Shown here: positions 33,945-44,480 of the stretch, piece after piece | Numbering within the stretch: the first letter of the stretch is position 1 | How the letters are laid out: every line of letters begins with the position of its first letter | Assembly (NCBI RefSeq): GCF_014873495.1 | Contig: NZ_JADBGF010000001.1 | Location: 2,790,001 to 2,854,000, forward strand | Length of the DNA stretch: 64,000 bases | From: Streptomyces stelliscabiei | GTDB lineage: Bacteria; Actinomycetota; Actinomycetes; Streptomycetales; Streptomycetaceae | Direction: 5' to 3' | The notes under the pieces: model-generated | Told to the model about the DNA's origin: nothing | Databases searched by the model: none | The model's input: only the letters and a program-made list of their open reading frames with translations | Program-made: the position numbers and the translations under genes

Positions 33945-36900
33945 ATGCCGTCGTCGTTCTCCTCGACGCGGTCCTCGGCGTACTCGTCGGTTCCGGCGTT
34001 CTCGCCCTTCTCGTCCCTCACGTCCTTCTCGTCGTTGTCGTCGCCCGCTCCGGTGGGCAGACAGGCGGAGCGGGACCTGCTGACGGCTGCCGTCGGGGCG
34101 GCCCGGGACGGTCGGGGTTCGTCGGTGTTCGTGCTGGGCGAGCCCGGTATCGGCAAGTCCCGGCTCGTCGAGGACGCCGCGGCGGCCGCCGCCGCTGCCG
34201 GGGCACGGGTCCTGCGCGGGCGCGCCGCGTCCGCCGGGCGGGCCGTGCCCCTGCGTCCGCTGGCGGAGGCGGTGTTCTCGGGGTTACGGGGCGAGGGGGC
34301 GCCCTCGGGCGGGGATCTGGGCTTCTACGAACCGCTGTTGTCCCGGCTGTGCGGGCTGGCACCGCAGGACGGCGCCCCGCTCGTCGGGTACGCCGAGGCG
34401 GTGCTCCGGCTCCTGCACGTCCTCGGCCGGGAGGGCGGCTGCGTCCTGGTGCTGGAGGATCTGCACGACGCGGACGCCGACACGCTCGCCATCGTCGACT
34501 ATCTGACGGACAACCTCTCCGGCCAGCGTGCCGTGCTGCTGGCCACCCTGCGCGGCGAGCCCGGCCCGGCGCTCGCCCTCGCCGAGGGCGCCACGTCCCG
34601 TCGTACGGCCCGCACGGTCCGCCTCGCCCGCCTCGGGCCGGGCGGCACCGCCGAGCTGGCCGCCCGGTGTCTGGGCCACGACACCGCCGAGGACGTCCCG
34701 GCGGCGGTGCTGGACCGGCTGCACACCGTGTCCGAGGGCGTTCCCTTCGTGGTGGAGGAACTGCTGCGGGCCATGGTCGACGGCGGCGGTCTCGTCCGGG
34801 ACGACTCCCGCTGGGCGGTGACCGGCTCGCTGGACGCCGGCGTGCCCGACACCGTCGCCGCCGCCGTCCTGCAGCGCGTGGACCAGCTGCCGGCGGCCGG
34901 CATCGCCCTGCTGGAGGCGGCGGCGGTCCTCGGCAGACGCTTTCCCGTGGACATCGCCGCCCGCGCGGCGGGCCTGGACCACGCCACCGCCCTCACCCAG
35001 CTCCGCCACGCGGCCCACGCCCACCTGGTCTCCGACGCCACCACCGCGTCGGATCCCGGCTGGCACACCTTCCGCCACGCCCTCACCGCCGACGCCATCA
35101 CCCGCCGCCTCCTCCCGCCGGAGCGCACGGCCCTGTGTCTGGCGGCGGCGGACGCGATCGAGGCGGCGAAGGGGGTGGGGCGTCAGGAGGCGAGCGCCGG
35201 CGGTCCGGGCTTCGACCGGGCAGGCCTCGACGCGGCGGACCTTGCCGAGGCGGACCTTGCCGAGGCGGGCCTCGAAGGGACGACCGCCGACGGGACCGAT
35301 CCGACACGCCCGAGCAGCTGGGACGGACGCGGCGAACACGAGGGCGGCGGGAGCCACCGTGTCGGCCTCTCCTCCGGGTCGGACCACCCCCGCCGGCGCC
35401 TGGGCGGAGACGCCGACGACGACCTGTACCGGCTCGCCGCGGAGCTGTGCGTGGCCGGAGGGCGGTCGGCGCGGGCGGCCGTGCTGCTCGTCCGGGCCGG
35501 GCGCCAGGCGGTCGCGCGGGGTGCGTTGCTGACGGCCGTGGAACTCCTCGACCGGGGTCTGGAGCTGACCGCCGACACACCGGACGCACCGCCCGAGGCC
35601 GTGGCCCGGCTGCTGGAGGAACTGCTCGACACGCTGGTCCTCACCGGAGACGTACGGCGCGTGCCCGAGCTGGGAGACCGGCTGGACCGGGTCCTGACGG
35701 TCTCGGGCGCGCCGGCCACGCGCCGGGCGGCGGGCTTCCTGGCCCGCGCGCGGGCCGCCGCGACCGCCCAGCAGTGGGAGGGCGGCCTGACCGCCGTACG
35801 TCGGGCGAGGGAGCTGCTCGGCGACACGCCCGACCCGGCGGCCCGCGCGGCCCTGGACGCGGTCGCCGCCCACCTGGTGCTCAACTCGCAGCGCCCGGAC
35901 CGGCTGGAGGGCGCCCGTGCGCTCGCCGAGGGCGCCGTCGCGACCGCCGAGGAGGTGGGGCTGCCGGAGGTGGCGTGCAAGGCGCTGAACATGCTCGGCT
36001 ACTGCCTGCGGCCCCGGGACCTCGGCGAGGCGGAGGACGCGTTCGCCCGGCTGGTCGCCACCGCCGAGGCCCACGCGCTGCCGGTGTGGCGGATCCGCGG
36101 CCTGCTGGAACTGGGCGTGCTCGACCGTGTCCGGTTCACCGGCACGGACCGGCTGCTCGCCGCCCGCGCGGCCGCCGAGGACACCGGCGCGGTGCTCCTG
36201 ACGGCCTGGGCCGACATGCACCTGACCCTGGCCCACATCCTGCGCGACGAACACGACCGGGCGACGGAGTCCGCGCGCCGGCTCCGGGCGACGGCCCGCA
36301 GACTGCGGCTGCGCGAGGTGGAGCTGATCGGCGTCGGCGTGGACGGCATCATCGCCGCCTCGCTCGGGGAGCGGGAGAAGCTCGACGCCACCCTGCGCAC
36401 CCTGGAGCGCGCACTCGCCGGGCGGAGCGCCGGGGCCCTGTGGGGCTACGCCGACACCTCCGTGTGGGGCTGGGCCCAGGGCATCTGCTCCCTGCTGCGG
36501 GAGGAACCCGACCGCGCGCTGGCCGAGTTCACGGAGGCGGACGGGGTCATGCGGGCACTGCCCAGCACCGGTGGCGTGACCGGCTTCCTCGGCCCGTACC
36601 TCCTCCTGCGCACCCTGCGCGGCACGGCCGACTGGGGCGACCTGGACGGCCCCGGCACCGAACGGCTCGCCCAGGTCCAGTGGGACCGCCCCTTCGCCGG
36701 CTGGTCCCGAGCCGTCCTGCTGGGCCGCGAGGGCCGCGCCGCCGAGGCCGCCAAGGCGGCGGAGGAGGCGCTGACCGGCACCGCCGGGATCCCCCTGGCC
36801 GCGCATCTCTGTCTGCGCCTGGGTGCCGAGGCCGCGCTCGCCGACGGCTGGGGCCGGCCCGTCGAATGGCTGCGTGCCGCCGAGCAGTTCTTCCACGAGC

Positions 36901-37205
36901 GGGGCACGACCCGCGTGTCGGCCGCGTGCCGGGCGCTGTTGCGCGACGCGGGCTCCCCCGTGCCCCGCCGCCGCCGGGGCCACGACACCATCCCGGCAGA
37001 GCTGCGGCGCGCGGGGGTGACCGCACGGGAGTACGAGGTCCTGCGGCTGCTCGGTGCCCGGCTGGGCAACCAGGAGATCGCCGAGCACCTGTTCCTCTCC
37101 CCCCGCACCGTCGAGAAGCACCTCGCCAGCCTCCGTGACCGCACCGGCCGCCCCGACCGCGCCGCCCTGATCGCACTGGCCAGGAAATACGCCGACGAGC
37201 GGTGA
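33945..37205 (+). CDS. Large ATP-binding LuxR family regulator (LAL type) with a TTA codon
   Basis: About 1086 residues. A Ser/Phe-rich N-terminal stretch is followed by an AAA-type ATPase with Walker A GEPGIGKS (residues 65-72) and Walker [15 protein letters not shown] long helical, TPR-like middle comes next, and a C-terminal LuxR helix-turn-helix (LTAREYEVL type, [20 protein letters not shown]). LAL regulators often activate secondary metabolism or sugar genes. Codon 114 (34284-34286) is TTA, so translation may need the bldA tRNA. The start is uncertain: ATG 33945 has no clear Shine-Dalgarno, while a TTG at 33927 follows AGGGGG. The target genes are unknown. Confidence 0.88.
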   Translation: MPSSFSSTRSSAYSSVPAFSPFSSLTSFSSLSSPAPVGRQAERDLLTAAVGAARDGRGSSVFVLGEPGIGKSRLVEDAAAAAAAAGARVLRGRAASAGRAVPLRPLAEAVFSGLRGEGAPSGGDLGFYEPLLSRLCGLAPQDGAPLVGYAEAVLRLLHVLGREGGCVLVLEDLHDADADTLAIVDYLTDNLSGQRAVLLATLRGEPGPALALAEGATSRRTARTVRLARLGPGGTAELAARCLGHDTAEDVPAAVLDRLHTVSEGVPFVVEELLRAMVDGGGLVRDDSRWAVTGSLDAGVPDTVAAAVLQRVDQLPAAGIALLEAAAVLGRRFPVDIAARAAGLDHATALTQLRHAAHAHLVSDATTASDPGWHTFRHALTADAITRRLLPPERTALCLAAADAIEAAKGVGRQEASAGGPGFDRAGLDAADLAEADLAEAGLEGTTADGTDPTRPSSWDGRGEHEGGGSHRVGLSSGSDHPRRRLGGDADDDLYRLAAELCVAGGRSARAAVLLVRAGRQAVARGALLTAVELLDRGLELTADTPDAPPEAVARLLEELLDTLVLTGDVRRVPELGDRLDRVLTVSGAPATRRAAGFLARARAAATAQQWEGGLTAVRRARELLGDTPDPAARAALDAVAAHLVLNSQRPDRLEGARALAEGAVATAEEVGLPEVACKALNMLGYCLRPRDLGEAEDAFARLVATAEAHALPVWRIRGLLELGVLDRVRFTGTDRLLAARAAAEDTGAVLLTAWADMHLTLAHILRDEHDRATESARRLRATARRLRLREVELIGVGVDGIIAASLGEREKLDATLRTLERALAGRSAGALWGYADTSVWGWAQGICSLLREEPDRALAEFTEADGVMRALPSTGGVTGFLGPYLLLRTLRGTADWGDLDGPGTERLAQVQWDRPFAGWSRAVLLGREGRAAEAAKAAEEALTGTAGIPLAAHLCLRLGAEAALADGWGRPVEWLRAAEQFFHERGTTRVSAACRALLRDAGSPVPRRRRGHDTIPAELRRAGVTAREYEVLRLLGARLGNQEIAEHLFLSPRTVEKHLASLRDRTGRPDRAALIALARKYADER

Positions 37206-37210
37206 CCGGC

Positions 37211-37239
37211 GGGCCGGCTCGTGGGTCGGCCGCCGGCCC
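37211..37239 (+). terminator. Hairpin after the LAL regulator gene
   Basis: GGGCCGGC (37211-37218) pairs perfectly with GCCGGCCC (37232-37239) across a 13-base loop, six bases past the stop. Confidence 0.55.
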
Positions 37240-37387
37240 AGACGGCGGGACAGCGGACGGTGTTTCCTCGGCGCCCGGCCCGCCGTGGCACGGCCGCTGA
37301 CGACTCCTCAGCCCGCCCCGGCCCGCGCTCGCCACCCGACGTACAGCGCACAACCGTCTGAACTCTGCGCGGATTTCAGGCTTCTGT

Positions 37388-37417
37388 CTTACCCCCGGCC
37401 CTACCGATCAGTAATCT
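37388..37417 (+). promoter_or_regulatory. Putative phoD promoter
   Basis: CTTACC (37388-37393) and TAATCT (37412-37417) are spaced by 18 bases and resemble a weak -35 and a fair -10. The -10 ends eight bases before the GTG of phoD and there is no Shine-Dalgarno, suggesting a leaderless mRNA. I could not identify a convincing PhoP-binding repeat. Confidence 0.4.
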
Positions 37418-37425
37418 CATCGGCC

Positions 37426-39102
37426 GTGACCAGTCGCAGATCTCACTCCCGCCCCGACTCCCCCGCCCAGCCCACGGGTTCGGCCGCCCCGAGTCGCCGT
37501 ACGGTCGTCAAGGCGGCCGCCGCCGGGGCCGTTCTCGCCGCGCCGCTCGCCGCCGTGATCCCGGCACACGCGGCGCAGTCCCCCGCCTTCCTGCACGGGG
37601 TCGCCTCCGGCGACCCGCTGCCCGACGGTGTCCTGCTGTGGACCCGGGTGACGCCCACCGCCGCCGCGATACCCGGTTCCGGTCTCGGCCCGGACATCGA
37701 GGTCGGCTGGACCGTCGCCCTGGACAAGGCGTTCACGAACATCGTCGCCAAGGGCTCGACGACCGCGACCGCCGCCTCCGACCACACCGTCAAGGCCGAC
37801 GTCCGCGGCCTGCTGCCCGCCACGAACTACTGGTTCCGCTTCTCGGCCGGCGGCACCGACTCGCCCGCCGCCCGCACCCGCACCGCCCCGGCCGCCGACG
37901 CCACCACCGCCAACCTGCGCTTCGGCGTGGTCTCCTGCGCCAACTGGGAGGGCGGCCACTTCTCCGCCTACCGCCATCTGGCCGCGCGCGGCGACCTGGA
38001 CGCCTGGCTGCACCTCGGCGACTACATCTACGAGTACGGCACCGGCGAGTACGCCACCCGCGGCAAGGTCGTACGCCCGCACGCGCCGACCCACGAGATC
38101 GTCTCCCTCGCGGACTACCGCGTCCGGCACGCCCGCTACAAGACCGACCCGGATCTGCAGGCCCTGCACGCGGTCGCGCCGGTCGTGGCCATCTGGGACG
38201 ACCACGAGATCGCCAACGACGCGTGGTCGGGCGGCGCCGAGAACCACACCGAGGGCGCGGAAGGCACCTGGGCGGCCCGGAAGGCGGCGGCCAAGCAGGC
38301 GTACTTCGAGTGGATGCCGGTGCGCCCGGCGCTCGCGGGCACCACCTACCGCCGTCTGCGCTTCGGCAAGCTCGTCGACCTCTCCCTGCTGGACCTGCGC
38401 TCGTTCCGCTCGCAGCAGGTGGGCGTGGGCGACGGCGAGGTCGACGACCCGGACCGTACGCTGACGGGCCGGGCCCAGCTCGACTGGCTGAAGGCCGGGC
38501 TGAAGTCGTCCGACACGACGTGGCGGCTGGTCGGCAACTCGGTGATGATGGCGCCGTTCGCCCTCGGCAACCTCACGGCCGACCTCTTCGAGCCCCTCGC
38601 GGAGCTGCTCGGTCTGCCGAAGGAGGGCCTCGCCCTCAACCCCGACCAGTGGGACGGCTACACCGACGACCGCCGCGAACTCCTCGCCCATCTACGGCAG
38701 AACGCGATCGGCAACACGGTCTTCCTCACCGGCGACATCCACATGGCCTGGGCCAACGACGTACCGGTCAACGCCGGGACGTACCCGCTGTCGGCCTCCG
38801 CCGCCACCGAGTTCGTGGTCACCTCGGTCACCTCCGACAACCTCGACGACCTCGTCAAGGTCCCCGAGGGCACCGTCTCCGCGCTGGCCTCCCCGCTCAT
38901 CCGCGCCGCCAACCGGCATGTGCACTGGGTCGACACCGACCGCCACGGCTACGGCGTGCTGGACATCACCGCCGCGCGGGCCCAGATGGACTTCTACGTC
39001 CTCTCCGACCGTACGAAGCCCGACGCGACGTCCTCCTGGGCACGCTCGTACCGGACCCGGAGCGGAACCCAGAAGGTGGAGCGGACGTACGACCCCGTGT
39101 AG
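37426..39102 (+). CDS. phoD: PhoD-type alkaline phosphatase/phosphodiesterase, Tat-secreted
   Basis: 558 residues. A twin-arginine signal peptide has SRRTVVK at residues 23-29, then a hydrophobic Ala-rich core and an AHA cleavage site near residue 48. A PhoD N-terminal Fn3-like domain follows ([20 protein letters not shown]). The metallophosphatase core has [29 protein letters not shown] and LTGDIHMAW, with the Asp, His and Asn ligands for Fe/Ca. It releases phosphate from extracellular phosphoesters. The S. coelicolor counterpart is in the PhoP regulon. The downstream gene is convergent only 23 bases away. Confidence 0.93.
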   Translation: MTSRRSHSRPDSPAQPTGSAAPSRRTVVKAAAAGAVLAAPLAAVIPAHAAQSPAFLHGVASGDPLPDGVLLWTRVTPTAAAIPGSGLGPDIEVGWTVALDKAFTNIVAKGSTTATAASDHTVKADVRGLLPATNYWFRFSAGGTDSPAARTRTAPAADATTANLRFGVVSCANWEGGHFSAYRHLAARGDLDAWLHLGDYIYEYGTGEYATRGKVVRPHAPTHEIVSLADYRVRHARYKTDPDLQALHAVAPVVAIWDDHEIANDAWSGGAENHTEGAEGTWAARKAAAKQAYFEWMPVRPALAGTTYRRLRFGKLVDLSLLDLRSFRSQQVGVGDGEVDDPDRTLTGRAQLDWLKAGLKSSDTTWRLVGNSVMMAPFALGNLTADLFEPLAELLGLPKEGLALNPDQWDGYTDDRRELLAHLRQNAIGNTVFLTGDIHMAWANDVPVNAGTYPLSASAATEFVVTSVTSDNLDDLVKVPEGTVSALASPLIRAANRHVHWVDTDRHGYGVLDITAARAQMDFYVLSDRTKPDATSSWARSYRTRSGTQKVERTYDPV

Positions 39103-39125
39103 GGCGCGATGAACCAGCCGCGGGA

Positions 39126-39695
39126 CTAGAGGGTTTCGAGGAAGCCGAGCGCCACCCGCCAGGTGGCCTCGGCGGCCTCCTCGTCGTAGTCCGGCAGCTC
39201 GGGGTCGGTGTAGAGGTGGCCGGCTCCGGCGTATCTGTAGACCTCGACGTCGGCCCCGACCCTGCGCATCTGGAGGTACCAGGCGCTCAGCCAGTCGTCC
39301 GGCTCGAAGGGGTCGGGCTCGGCGACGTGCAGTTGGACGGGCAGGTCGTCCACGGACGCGGTGGCGGCGATGTCCGAGGTGCCGTGCAGAAGCAGCAGCC
39401 CGCGCGCGTTCTTGTCGCCCAGGGCCAACGTCTGGGCGGTCGCGGCTCCCAGGGAGAACCCGGCGTAGACGAGGCCCCGCTCCGAGTACGGCGCGGCGGC
39501 CAGGACCGCCCGCTTGAGAAGCTCCTCCCTGCCCAGCTCCTCGTTGAAGGCCATGCCGTCCTCGACCGTGTCGAACGTCCGTCCGGCGAAGAGGTCGGGG
39601 GTCCACACCTCGTGTCCGGCGGCGCGCAGCCGGTCCGCCGCGTCGCGCACGGCGGGCCGCAGACCGTAGGTCGAGTGGAAGAGCACGATGTTCAT
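39126..39695 (-). CDS. Dienelactone hydrolase family alpha/beta hydrolase
   Basis: A 189-residue alpha/beta hydrolase starting MNIVLFHSTYGLRPAVRDAA. The nucleophile elbow is GFSLGA, with Ser where classical dienelactone hydrolases have Cys. The acid is probably in LHVAEPDPFEPDDW and the His in YAGAGHLYTDPELPDYDEEA, a typical DLH C-terminal pattern. The substrate is unknown; it may be a general esterase. It ends against phoD with no visible terminator between them. Confidence 0.85.
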   Translation of the reverse strand: MNIVLFHSTYGLRPAVRDAADRLRAAGHEVWTPDLFAGRTFDTVEDGMAFNEELGREELLKRAVLAAAPYSERGLVYAGFSLGAATAQTLALGDKNARGLLLLHGTSDIAATASVDDLPVQLHVAEPDPFEPDDWLSAWYLQMRRVGADVEVYRYAGAGHLYTDPELPDYDEEAAEATWRVALGFLETL

Positions 39696-39849
39696 GAGTC
39701 CATCGTGCCAGCCGGGTCCGACAGCCGGCCCGCCGACCGGTTCCCCGAGCAGCCCGCCGGCCGGTTCGGCGGCCGGTTCGCCGTACGGCCGCGACGCCCG
39801 TACCCAGAGCGCGTCGGAAGTCACATGTTCATGACCCCGCGCGGCCGGT

Positions 39850-39855
39850 TACGTT
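39850..39855 (+). promoter_or_regulatory. -10-like TACGTT before the MscS gene
   Basis: TACGTT ends seven bases before the ATG at 39863. GAAGG abuts the ATG too closely to act as a Shine-Dalgarno, so a leaderless start is likely. Confidence 0.4.
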
Positions 39856-39862
39856 CGAAGGC

Positions 39863-40987
39863 ATGGAGAATCTACTCCGCCCATTGATCGTCGTCGGCGG
39901 TTCGGTCGTCCTCACGCTGCTCATCGGCTGGACGACCGACCTGCTGCTGCGCAAAGCGGACCAGCGGCACCACGAGACACCTCTGTGGGGCCTGCTGCGC
40001 CGCGGCCGCATCCCCTACCAGCTGGTCCTGTGCGCGGCCTTGCTCAGAGCGACGTACGACGAGGCGCAACTGCTGGAGCAGCACCGGACCGCCGTCGGCC
40101 GCACCCTGACGCTGGTGCTGATCGGCTCGACGGCCTGGCTGGTGATCCGCATCGCGGCGGCGATAGTGGAGACGACGTACAGCCGTTACGCCCGCGTCCA
40201 CCGCGACGCCGCCCGGGTACGCCGGGTGCGCACCCAGGTGACGCTGATCATGCGGGTGGTCTCGGCGATCGTCGGTGTGGTCGCCGCGGCCACGATGCTG
40301 CTGACCTTCCCGGCGATGCGCGCGGCCGGCGCCTCGCTGCTGGCCTCGGCCGGACTGCTCGGCATCGTCGCCGGTATCGCCGCGCAGTCCACGCTGAGCA
40401 ACCTCTTCGCCGGGCTGCAGATCGCCTTCGGCGACATGGTCCGCCTCGGTGACGTGGTCGTGGTGGAGGGCGAGTGGGGCACGGTCGACGAGATCACCCT
40501 CACCTTCCTGACGGTCCGCACCTGGGACGAGCGCCGCATCACGATGCCGGTCTCGTACTTCACCTCGAAGCCCTTCGAGAACTGGTCCCGCGGCGGCGCC
40601 CAGATGACCGGCACGGTCTTCCTCCACGTCGACCACGCCGCGCCGTTGCCCGCGATGCGCGACAAGCTCCGCGACATCCTGCGGTCCTGCTCCGCGTGGG
40701 ACGGCCGTCACTACGACCTGACCGTCACCGACACGACCCCCTCCACCATGGAGGTACGCGCCCTCGTCACCGCCAAGGACCCGGACGACCTGTGGACCGT
40801 CCGCGTCACCGTCCGCGAACAGCTCGTCCACTGGCTCACCGAGACCCACCCGTACGCCCTCCCCCGCGTCAACACCGCCGACGCGGTCCTCTCCCCGACC
40901 CACCCCAACGGCCACGTCGACGGCCGCGTCCCCCGCCTCACGCGCAGCCGAGTCCACGAACCCCCGAGGTCGACGGGCAGAGGCTGA
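39863..40987 (+). CDS. MscS-type mechanosensitive ion channel
   Basis: A 374-residue channel. Helices at about 5-25, 82-105, 125-150 and 155-175 precede the pore-lining and beta-domain segment (GIVAGIAAQSTLSNLFAGLQ, then IAFGDMVRLGDVVVVEGEWG and TFLTVRTWDERRITMPVSYF), the MscS signature. It releases osmolytes under hypo-osmotic shock. The C-terminal 40 residues are polar and variable. The length lies between short MscS and long MscM types. Confidence 0.9.
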   Translation: MENLLRPLIVVGGSVVLTLLIGWTTDLLLRKADQRHHETPLWGLLRRGRIPYQLVLCAALLRATYDEAQLLEQHRTAVGRTLTLVLIGSTAWLVIRIAAAIVETTYSRYARVHRDAARVRRVRTQVTLIMRVVSAIVGVVAAATMLLTFPAMRAAGASLLASAGLLGIVAGIAAQSTLSNLFAGLQIAFGDMVRLGDVVVVEGEWGTVDEITLTFLTVRTWDERRITMPVSYFTSKPFENWSRGGAQMTGTVFLHVDHAAPLPAMRDKLRDILRSCSAWDGRHYDLTVTDTTPSTMEVRALVTAKDPDDLWTVRVTVREQLVHWLTETHPYALPRVNTADAVLSPTHPNGHVDGRVPRLTRSRVHEPPRSTGRG

Positions 40988-41329
40988 CAGACCGCGGGTG
41001 CGGACTCAGCGGCCGTTCACGCCCCCTGAGCCCGCACCCGCGCCTGCGCCCCGCGCTCCCGTCGCCCCGGACCACGTCAGCCGAGCGACCAGGGAGGCAG
41101 GGGCGGCCCGTCCGGCGAGCGGCCAGGGAGGCAGGGGCGGCTCGCCGCCGAGCGACCAGCACGCGCACCCGCCGACGGCGCTCGACCCCACAGGAGACCC
41201 GCGCGTCTCCACCTGGGAGTCACAGGCGGTGCGCGGGTGGGAGACCCGACGGCGAGACCTCCCACCCACCCGCAGACGCACCCGCACCCGCATTCACACC
41301 CACCGACTCACCGCAGCCGGCCCGCCAAC
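40988..41329. other. Gene-free gap between convergent MscS and antiporter genes
   Basis: I see no gene here. The left part holds a 25-base direct repeat (see 41083-41141). The right part is rich in CACCCG-type runs (for example CCCACCCGCAGACGCACCCG). The coding-like frames in it lack Shine-Dalgarno sites and conserved content. Confidence 0.6.
41083..41141. repeat. 25-base direct repeat with one mismatch
   Basis: Copies at 41083-41107 and 41117-41141 share the core CCAGGGAGGCAGGGGCGGC. A third, partial match (GAGCGACCAG) follows at about 41150. They may be a decayed duplication or a transcript-end structure. Confidence 0.6.
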
Positions 41330-42916
41330 TCACCGCAGACTGCGCACATCCAGATGCCGCAGCACCCGGTCCACCACCTCGGGATTCGCCCCCGGCTCAC
41401 TGCGCGCGGCCAGCACCTCGTGCCGAGCCGCGCTCAGCATCTCCCCCTGGATCCGCCGCATCCGGCGAAGCCTGTGCACCCGCTGCTCGTGCCCCTCCCG
41501 GCGCTCGTCCTCCCCCACCTCCGGGCTGATCCGCACCCCGATCTCGAAGGCCCGCCGCAGCAGCCGCTCGGACATCTCCTCCGGCAGCTCCTCCGTCTCC
41601 TCGATCTCCTTCAGCCGCCGCTTCGCCGCCTTCGCCGCCCGCACGGCCAACACCTTCTCGAAATCCTTCTCGGCCCCTTCATCCGCCCGTACCCCCAACC
41701 ACCGCACCAGCCGCGGCAGGGTCAGCCCCTGCAGCACCAGCGTCGCCATGATCACGCCGAACGCGATGAACACGATCTCGTCCCGGTCGGGGAACGGCGC
41801 CCCGCTCTCGGTCTCCAGCGGAATCGCGAGCGCCAGCGCCACGGACGCCACCCCCCGCATCCCCGACCACCACATCACCACGGTCTCACGCCACGACACG
41901 GGAATCTCCTCGTCGTAGTCCCGCTTGGCGTGCAGCCGCCGGGCCAGCCAGGTGGCCGGCAGCAGCCATGCCAGCCGGACGAGCACCACGACGACCACGA
42001 CGGCCGCCGCCCAGCCGAGCATCTCCTGCCACCGCCCGGACGCCGTACGGATCGCGTTGTGCAGCTCCAGCCCGATCAGCCCGAAGGCGACGCCGGTGAC
42101 GAGCGTGTCCACGACGTCCCAGACGGTGTGCCCGGCGAGCCGTGTCAGGACGTCGTCCGCCCCGAGCGCGTACTCCGCGAGGAACAACGCGGTCGTGAGC
42201 ACCGCGAGCACCCCGGACCCGTGCAACTCCTCGGCCATCACGTACGACGCGTACGGCACGAGCAGGGTCAGCCCGATCTGCAGCGTCGCGTCCTCCAGGA
42301 AGTCCATCAGCTTGTTGGCGGCCCAGCCGAGCACGATCCCCACGACGACGGCGACGACCCCCGACAGCACGAGCTGGAGCGCGGCCTGGGGCCAGGAGAA
42401 GGATCCGCTGACGGCCGCGGCGATGGCCACGTGGTAGAGCACGATGGCCGTGACGTCGTTGAAGAGACCCTCGCCCTCCAGGATCGACACCAGTCGGCGC
42501 GGCAGCCCGAGTTGGCCCGCCACGGCCGTCGCCGCCACCGGGTCGGGCGGCGCGACCAGAGCGCCGAGCGCGAGGGCCGCCGCGATCGGCAGACCGGGCA
42601 CGATCGCGTGTGCCACGGCGGCCACGGCGGCGGTGGTCACGAACACCAGCGCCACGGCCAGCAGGAGGATCGGCCGCAGGTTCGCCGTGAACTGCCGCCA
42701 GGAGGTCCGCCGCACCGCCGCGTAGAGCAACGGCGGCAACAGCAGCGGCAGGATCAGCTCGGGCGGGATCTGCACGTTGGGCACGAAGCCGGGTACGGCG
42801 AGGGCGATGCCCAGCAGCGTCATCAGCACCGGCGCCGGCAGTTTCAGCCGCTCCCCCACCGGCACACTGACCACGGCCCCGACCAGCAACACGAAGAACA
42901 GGGCCAACTGATCCAT
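41330..42916 (-). CDS. Na+/H+ antiporter, CPA1 family
   Basis: A 528-residue antiporter with about 12 membrane helices (starts MDQLALFFVLLVGAVVSVPV). LVAPPDPVAATAVAGQLGLP and EGLFNDVTAIVLYH carry the acidic transport residues of the NhaP/CPA1 family; VMWWSGMRGVASVALALAIP is the next hallmark. A cytoplasmic tail of about 120 residues is rich in Arg, Glu and Leu and probably regulatory. It exports Na+ in exchange for protons. Confidence 0.92.
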   Translation of the reverse strand: MDQLALFFVLLVGAVVSVPVGERLKLPAPVLMTLLGIALAVPGFVPNVQIPPELILPLLLPPLLYAAVRRTSWRQFTANLRPILLLAVALVFVTTAAVAAVAHAIVPGLPIAAALALGALVAPPDPVAATAVAGQLGLPRRLVSILEGEGLFNDVTAIVLYHVAIAAAVSGSFSWPQAALQLVLSGVVAVVVGIVLGWAANKLMDFLEDATLQIGLTLLVPYASYVMAEELHGSGVLAVLTTALFLAEYALGADDVLTRLAGHTVWDVVDTLVTGVAFGLIGLELHNAIRTASGRWQEMLGWAAAVVVVVVLVRLAWLLPATWLARRLHAKRDYDEEIPVSWRETVVMWWSGMRGVASVALALAIPLETESGAPFPDRDEIVFIAFGVIMATLVLQGLTLPRLVRWLGVRADEGAEKDFEKVLAVRAAKAAKRRLKEIEETEELPEEMSERLLRRAFEIGVRISPEVGEDERREGHEQRVHRLRRMRRIQGEMLSAARHEVLAARSEPGANPEVVDRVLRHLDVRSLR

Positions 42917-42987
42917 GGGGCGCTCCGCTGGTGCTAGACGATCAAGACCGGCCAGTCTTCAGGGTGCCCCACCCGCACCGTCGAACG

Positions 42988-43464
42988 CTAAATCGACCGC
43001 CGCATCGCCCGATGAGGTATCCCCGCGTCCAGGAACTCCGCCCCGTACGCCGCGTACCCCAGCCGTTCGTAGAACCCGAGCGCGTGCGTCTGCGCCCCCA
43101 GGTCCACCGCGGTCAGCCCGCGCTCCCGCGCCGCCTCCTCGACGGCCCGCACCAGCGCGACCCCGACACCCAGCCCGCGGGCTTCCGCCAGGACCGCGAG
43201 CCGCCCGAGAGACCCGACGCCCGGAGCTCCACCGGTCTTGCCGGCGGCGGCCTCCCCGTACAGCAGCCGCCCGGCCCCGAGGGGCGTCCCGTCGTCCCGG
43301 ACGGCGAGGACGTGCACGGCCCCGGCGTCGTACGCGTCGTACTCCAGGTCCTGCGGCACGCCCTGCTCGACGACGAAGACCTCCTTGCGCACCGCGAAGC
43401 ACGCCTCGCGGTCGGCGGGACCGTCGGCGACGCGCACCTCGTAGGACACCGGCACGGGACTCAC
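42988..43464 (-). CDS. GNAT family N-acetyltransferase
   Basis: A 158-residue acetyltransferase. The acetyl-CoA loop (motif A) is [20 protein letters not shown], and [19 protein letters not shown] is the C-terminal motif. It starts with a GTG that overlaps the rluD stop (GTGA), so it is translationally coupled to a tRNA/rRNA modification gene. The ElaA-like segment [20 protein letters not shown] is seen at the N-terminus. The substrate is unknown. Confidence 0.9.
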   Translation of the reverse strand: MSPVPVSYEVRVADGPADREACFAVRKEVFVVEQGVPQDLEYDAYDAGAVHVLAVRDDGTPLGAGRLLYGEAAAGKTGGAPGVGSLGRLAVLAEARGLGVGVALVRAVEEAARERGLTAVDLGAQTHALGFYERLGYAAYGAEFLDAGIPHRAMRRSI

Positions 43465-44405
43465 GCGTACGTCTCCTCGCGCACCTTGTCGAGGGCCTTC
43501 TGCAGATCGGCCGGGTATTCGCTCTCGAACTCGACCCAGCTGCCGTCCCCGGGGTGCTCGAAGCCGAGCCGCACGGCGTGCAGCCACTGGCGGGTGATGC
43601 CGAGCCGCTTGGCAAGCGTCGGGTCGGCGCCGTACGTCAGGTCGCCGACGCAGGGGTGCCGGTGGGCGGACATGTGGACGCGGATCTGGTGGGTGCGCCC
43701 GGTCTCCAGCTTGATGTCGAGCAGCGAGGCGGCCCGGAACGCCTCGACCAGGTCGTAGTGCGTGACCGACGGCTTGCCCTCCGCGGTGACGGCCCATTTG
43801 TAGTCGTGGTTCGGGTGCCGTCCGATGGGCGCGTCGATGGTGCCGCTCGTGGGGTCGGGGTGGCCCTGGACCAGCGCGTGGTACCGCTTGTCGACGGTCC
43901 GCTCCTTGAACTGGCGCTTCAGGGAGGTGTAGGCCCGCTCCGACTTGGCGACCGTCATCAGTCCCGAGGTGCCCACGTCGAGCCGGTGCACGATGCCCTG
44001 GCGCTCGGCGGCGCCCGACGTCGAGATCCGGTACCCGGCGGCGGCGAGCCCGCCGATGACGGTCGTCCCGGACCAGCCGGGGCTGGGGTGCGCGGCCACG
44101 CCGACCGGCTTGACGATCACCAGCACGTCGTCGTCGTCGTGCACGATCTCCATGCCCTCGACCGGCTCGGCGACGATCTGCACCGGCGCGGGCGCCTGCG
44201 GCATCTCGACCTCCATCCAGGCCCCGCCGTGCACCCGCTCCGACTTGCCGACCACCGACCCGTCGACCGTGACCTTCCCCGCGGCGGCGAGCTCGGCCGC
44301 CTTGGTACGGGAGAAGCCGAACATGCGGGAGATGGCGGCGTCGACACGCTCGCCCTCCAGGCCGTCGGGCACGGGCAGGGTACGGATCTCGGGAATCGTG
44401 CTCAC
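43461..44405 (-). CDS. rluD: RluA/RluD family pseudouridine synthase
   Basis: A 314-residue enzyme. The N-terminal S4 RNA-binding domain is at about 10-75 ([20 protein letters not shown]), then the catalytic domain with the Asp in [35 protein letters not shown] is the third family motif. It makes pseudouridine in 23S rRNA; the RluD sub-group is likely from length and from its place next to lspA, but the exact sites are not certain. Confidence 0.92.
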   Translation of the reverse strand: MSTIPEIRTLPVPDGLEGERVDAAISRMFGFSRTKAAELAAAGKVTVDGSVVGKSERVHGGAWMEVEMPQAPAPVQIVAEPVEGMEIVHDDDDVLVIVKPVGVAAHPSPGWSGTTVIGGLAAAGYRISTSGAAERQGIVHRLDVGTSGLMTVAKSERAYTSLKRQFKERTVDKRYHALVQGHPDPTSGTIDAPIGRHPNHDYKWAVTAEGKPSVTHYDLVEAFRAASLLDIKLETGRTHQIRVHMSAHRHPCVGDLTYGADPTLAKRLGITRQWLHAVRLGFEHPGDGSWVEFESEYPADLQKALDKVREETYA

Positions 44406-44480
44406 CCGTCGAGTATGCCGGACGGGTGAGAGCCGCCCGACCGTGCCTGTGGACGACCTCCTCGACGCGGTGCCCCGCTC

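Noticed and set aside
33707-34156. Acidic minus-strand frame opposite the LAL N-terminus
   Set aside because: The Asp/Glu/Asn tract arises from the repeated TCGTCG DNA read backwards. No Shine-Dalgarno and no conserved part.
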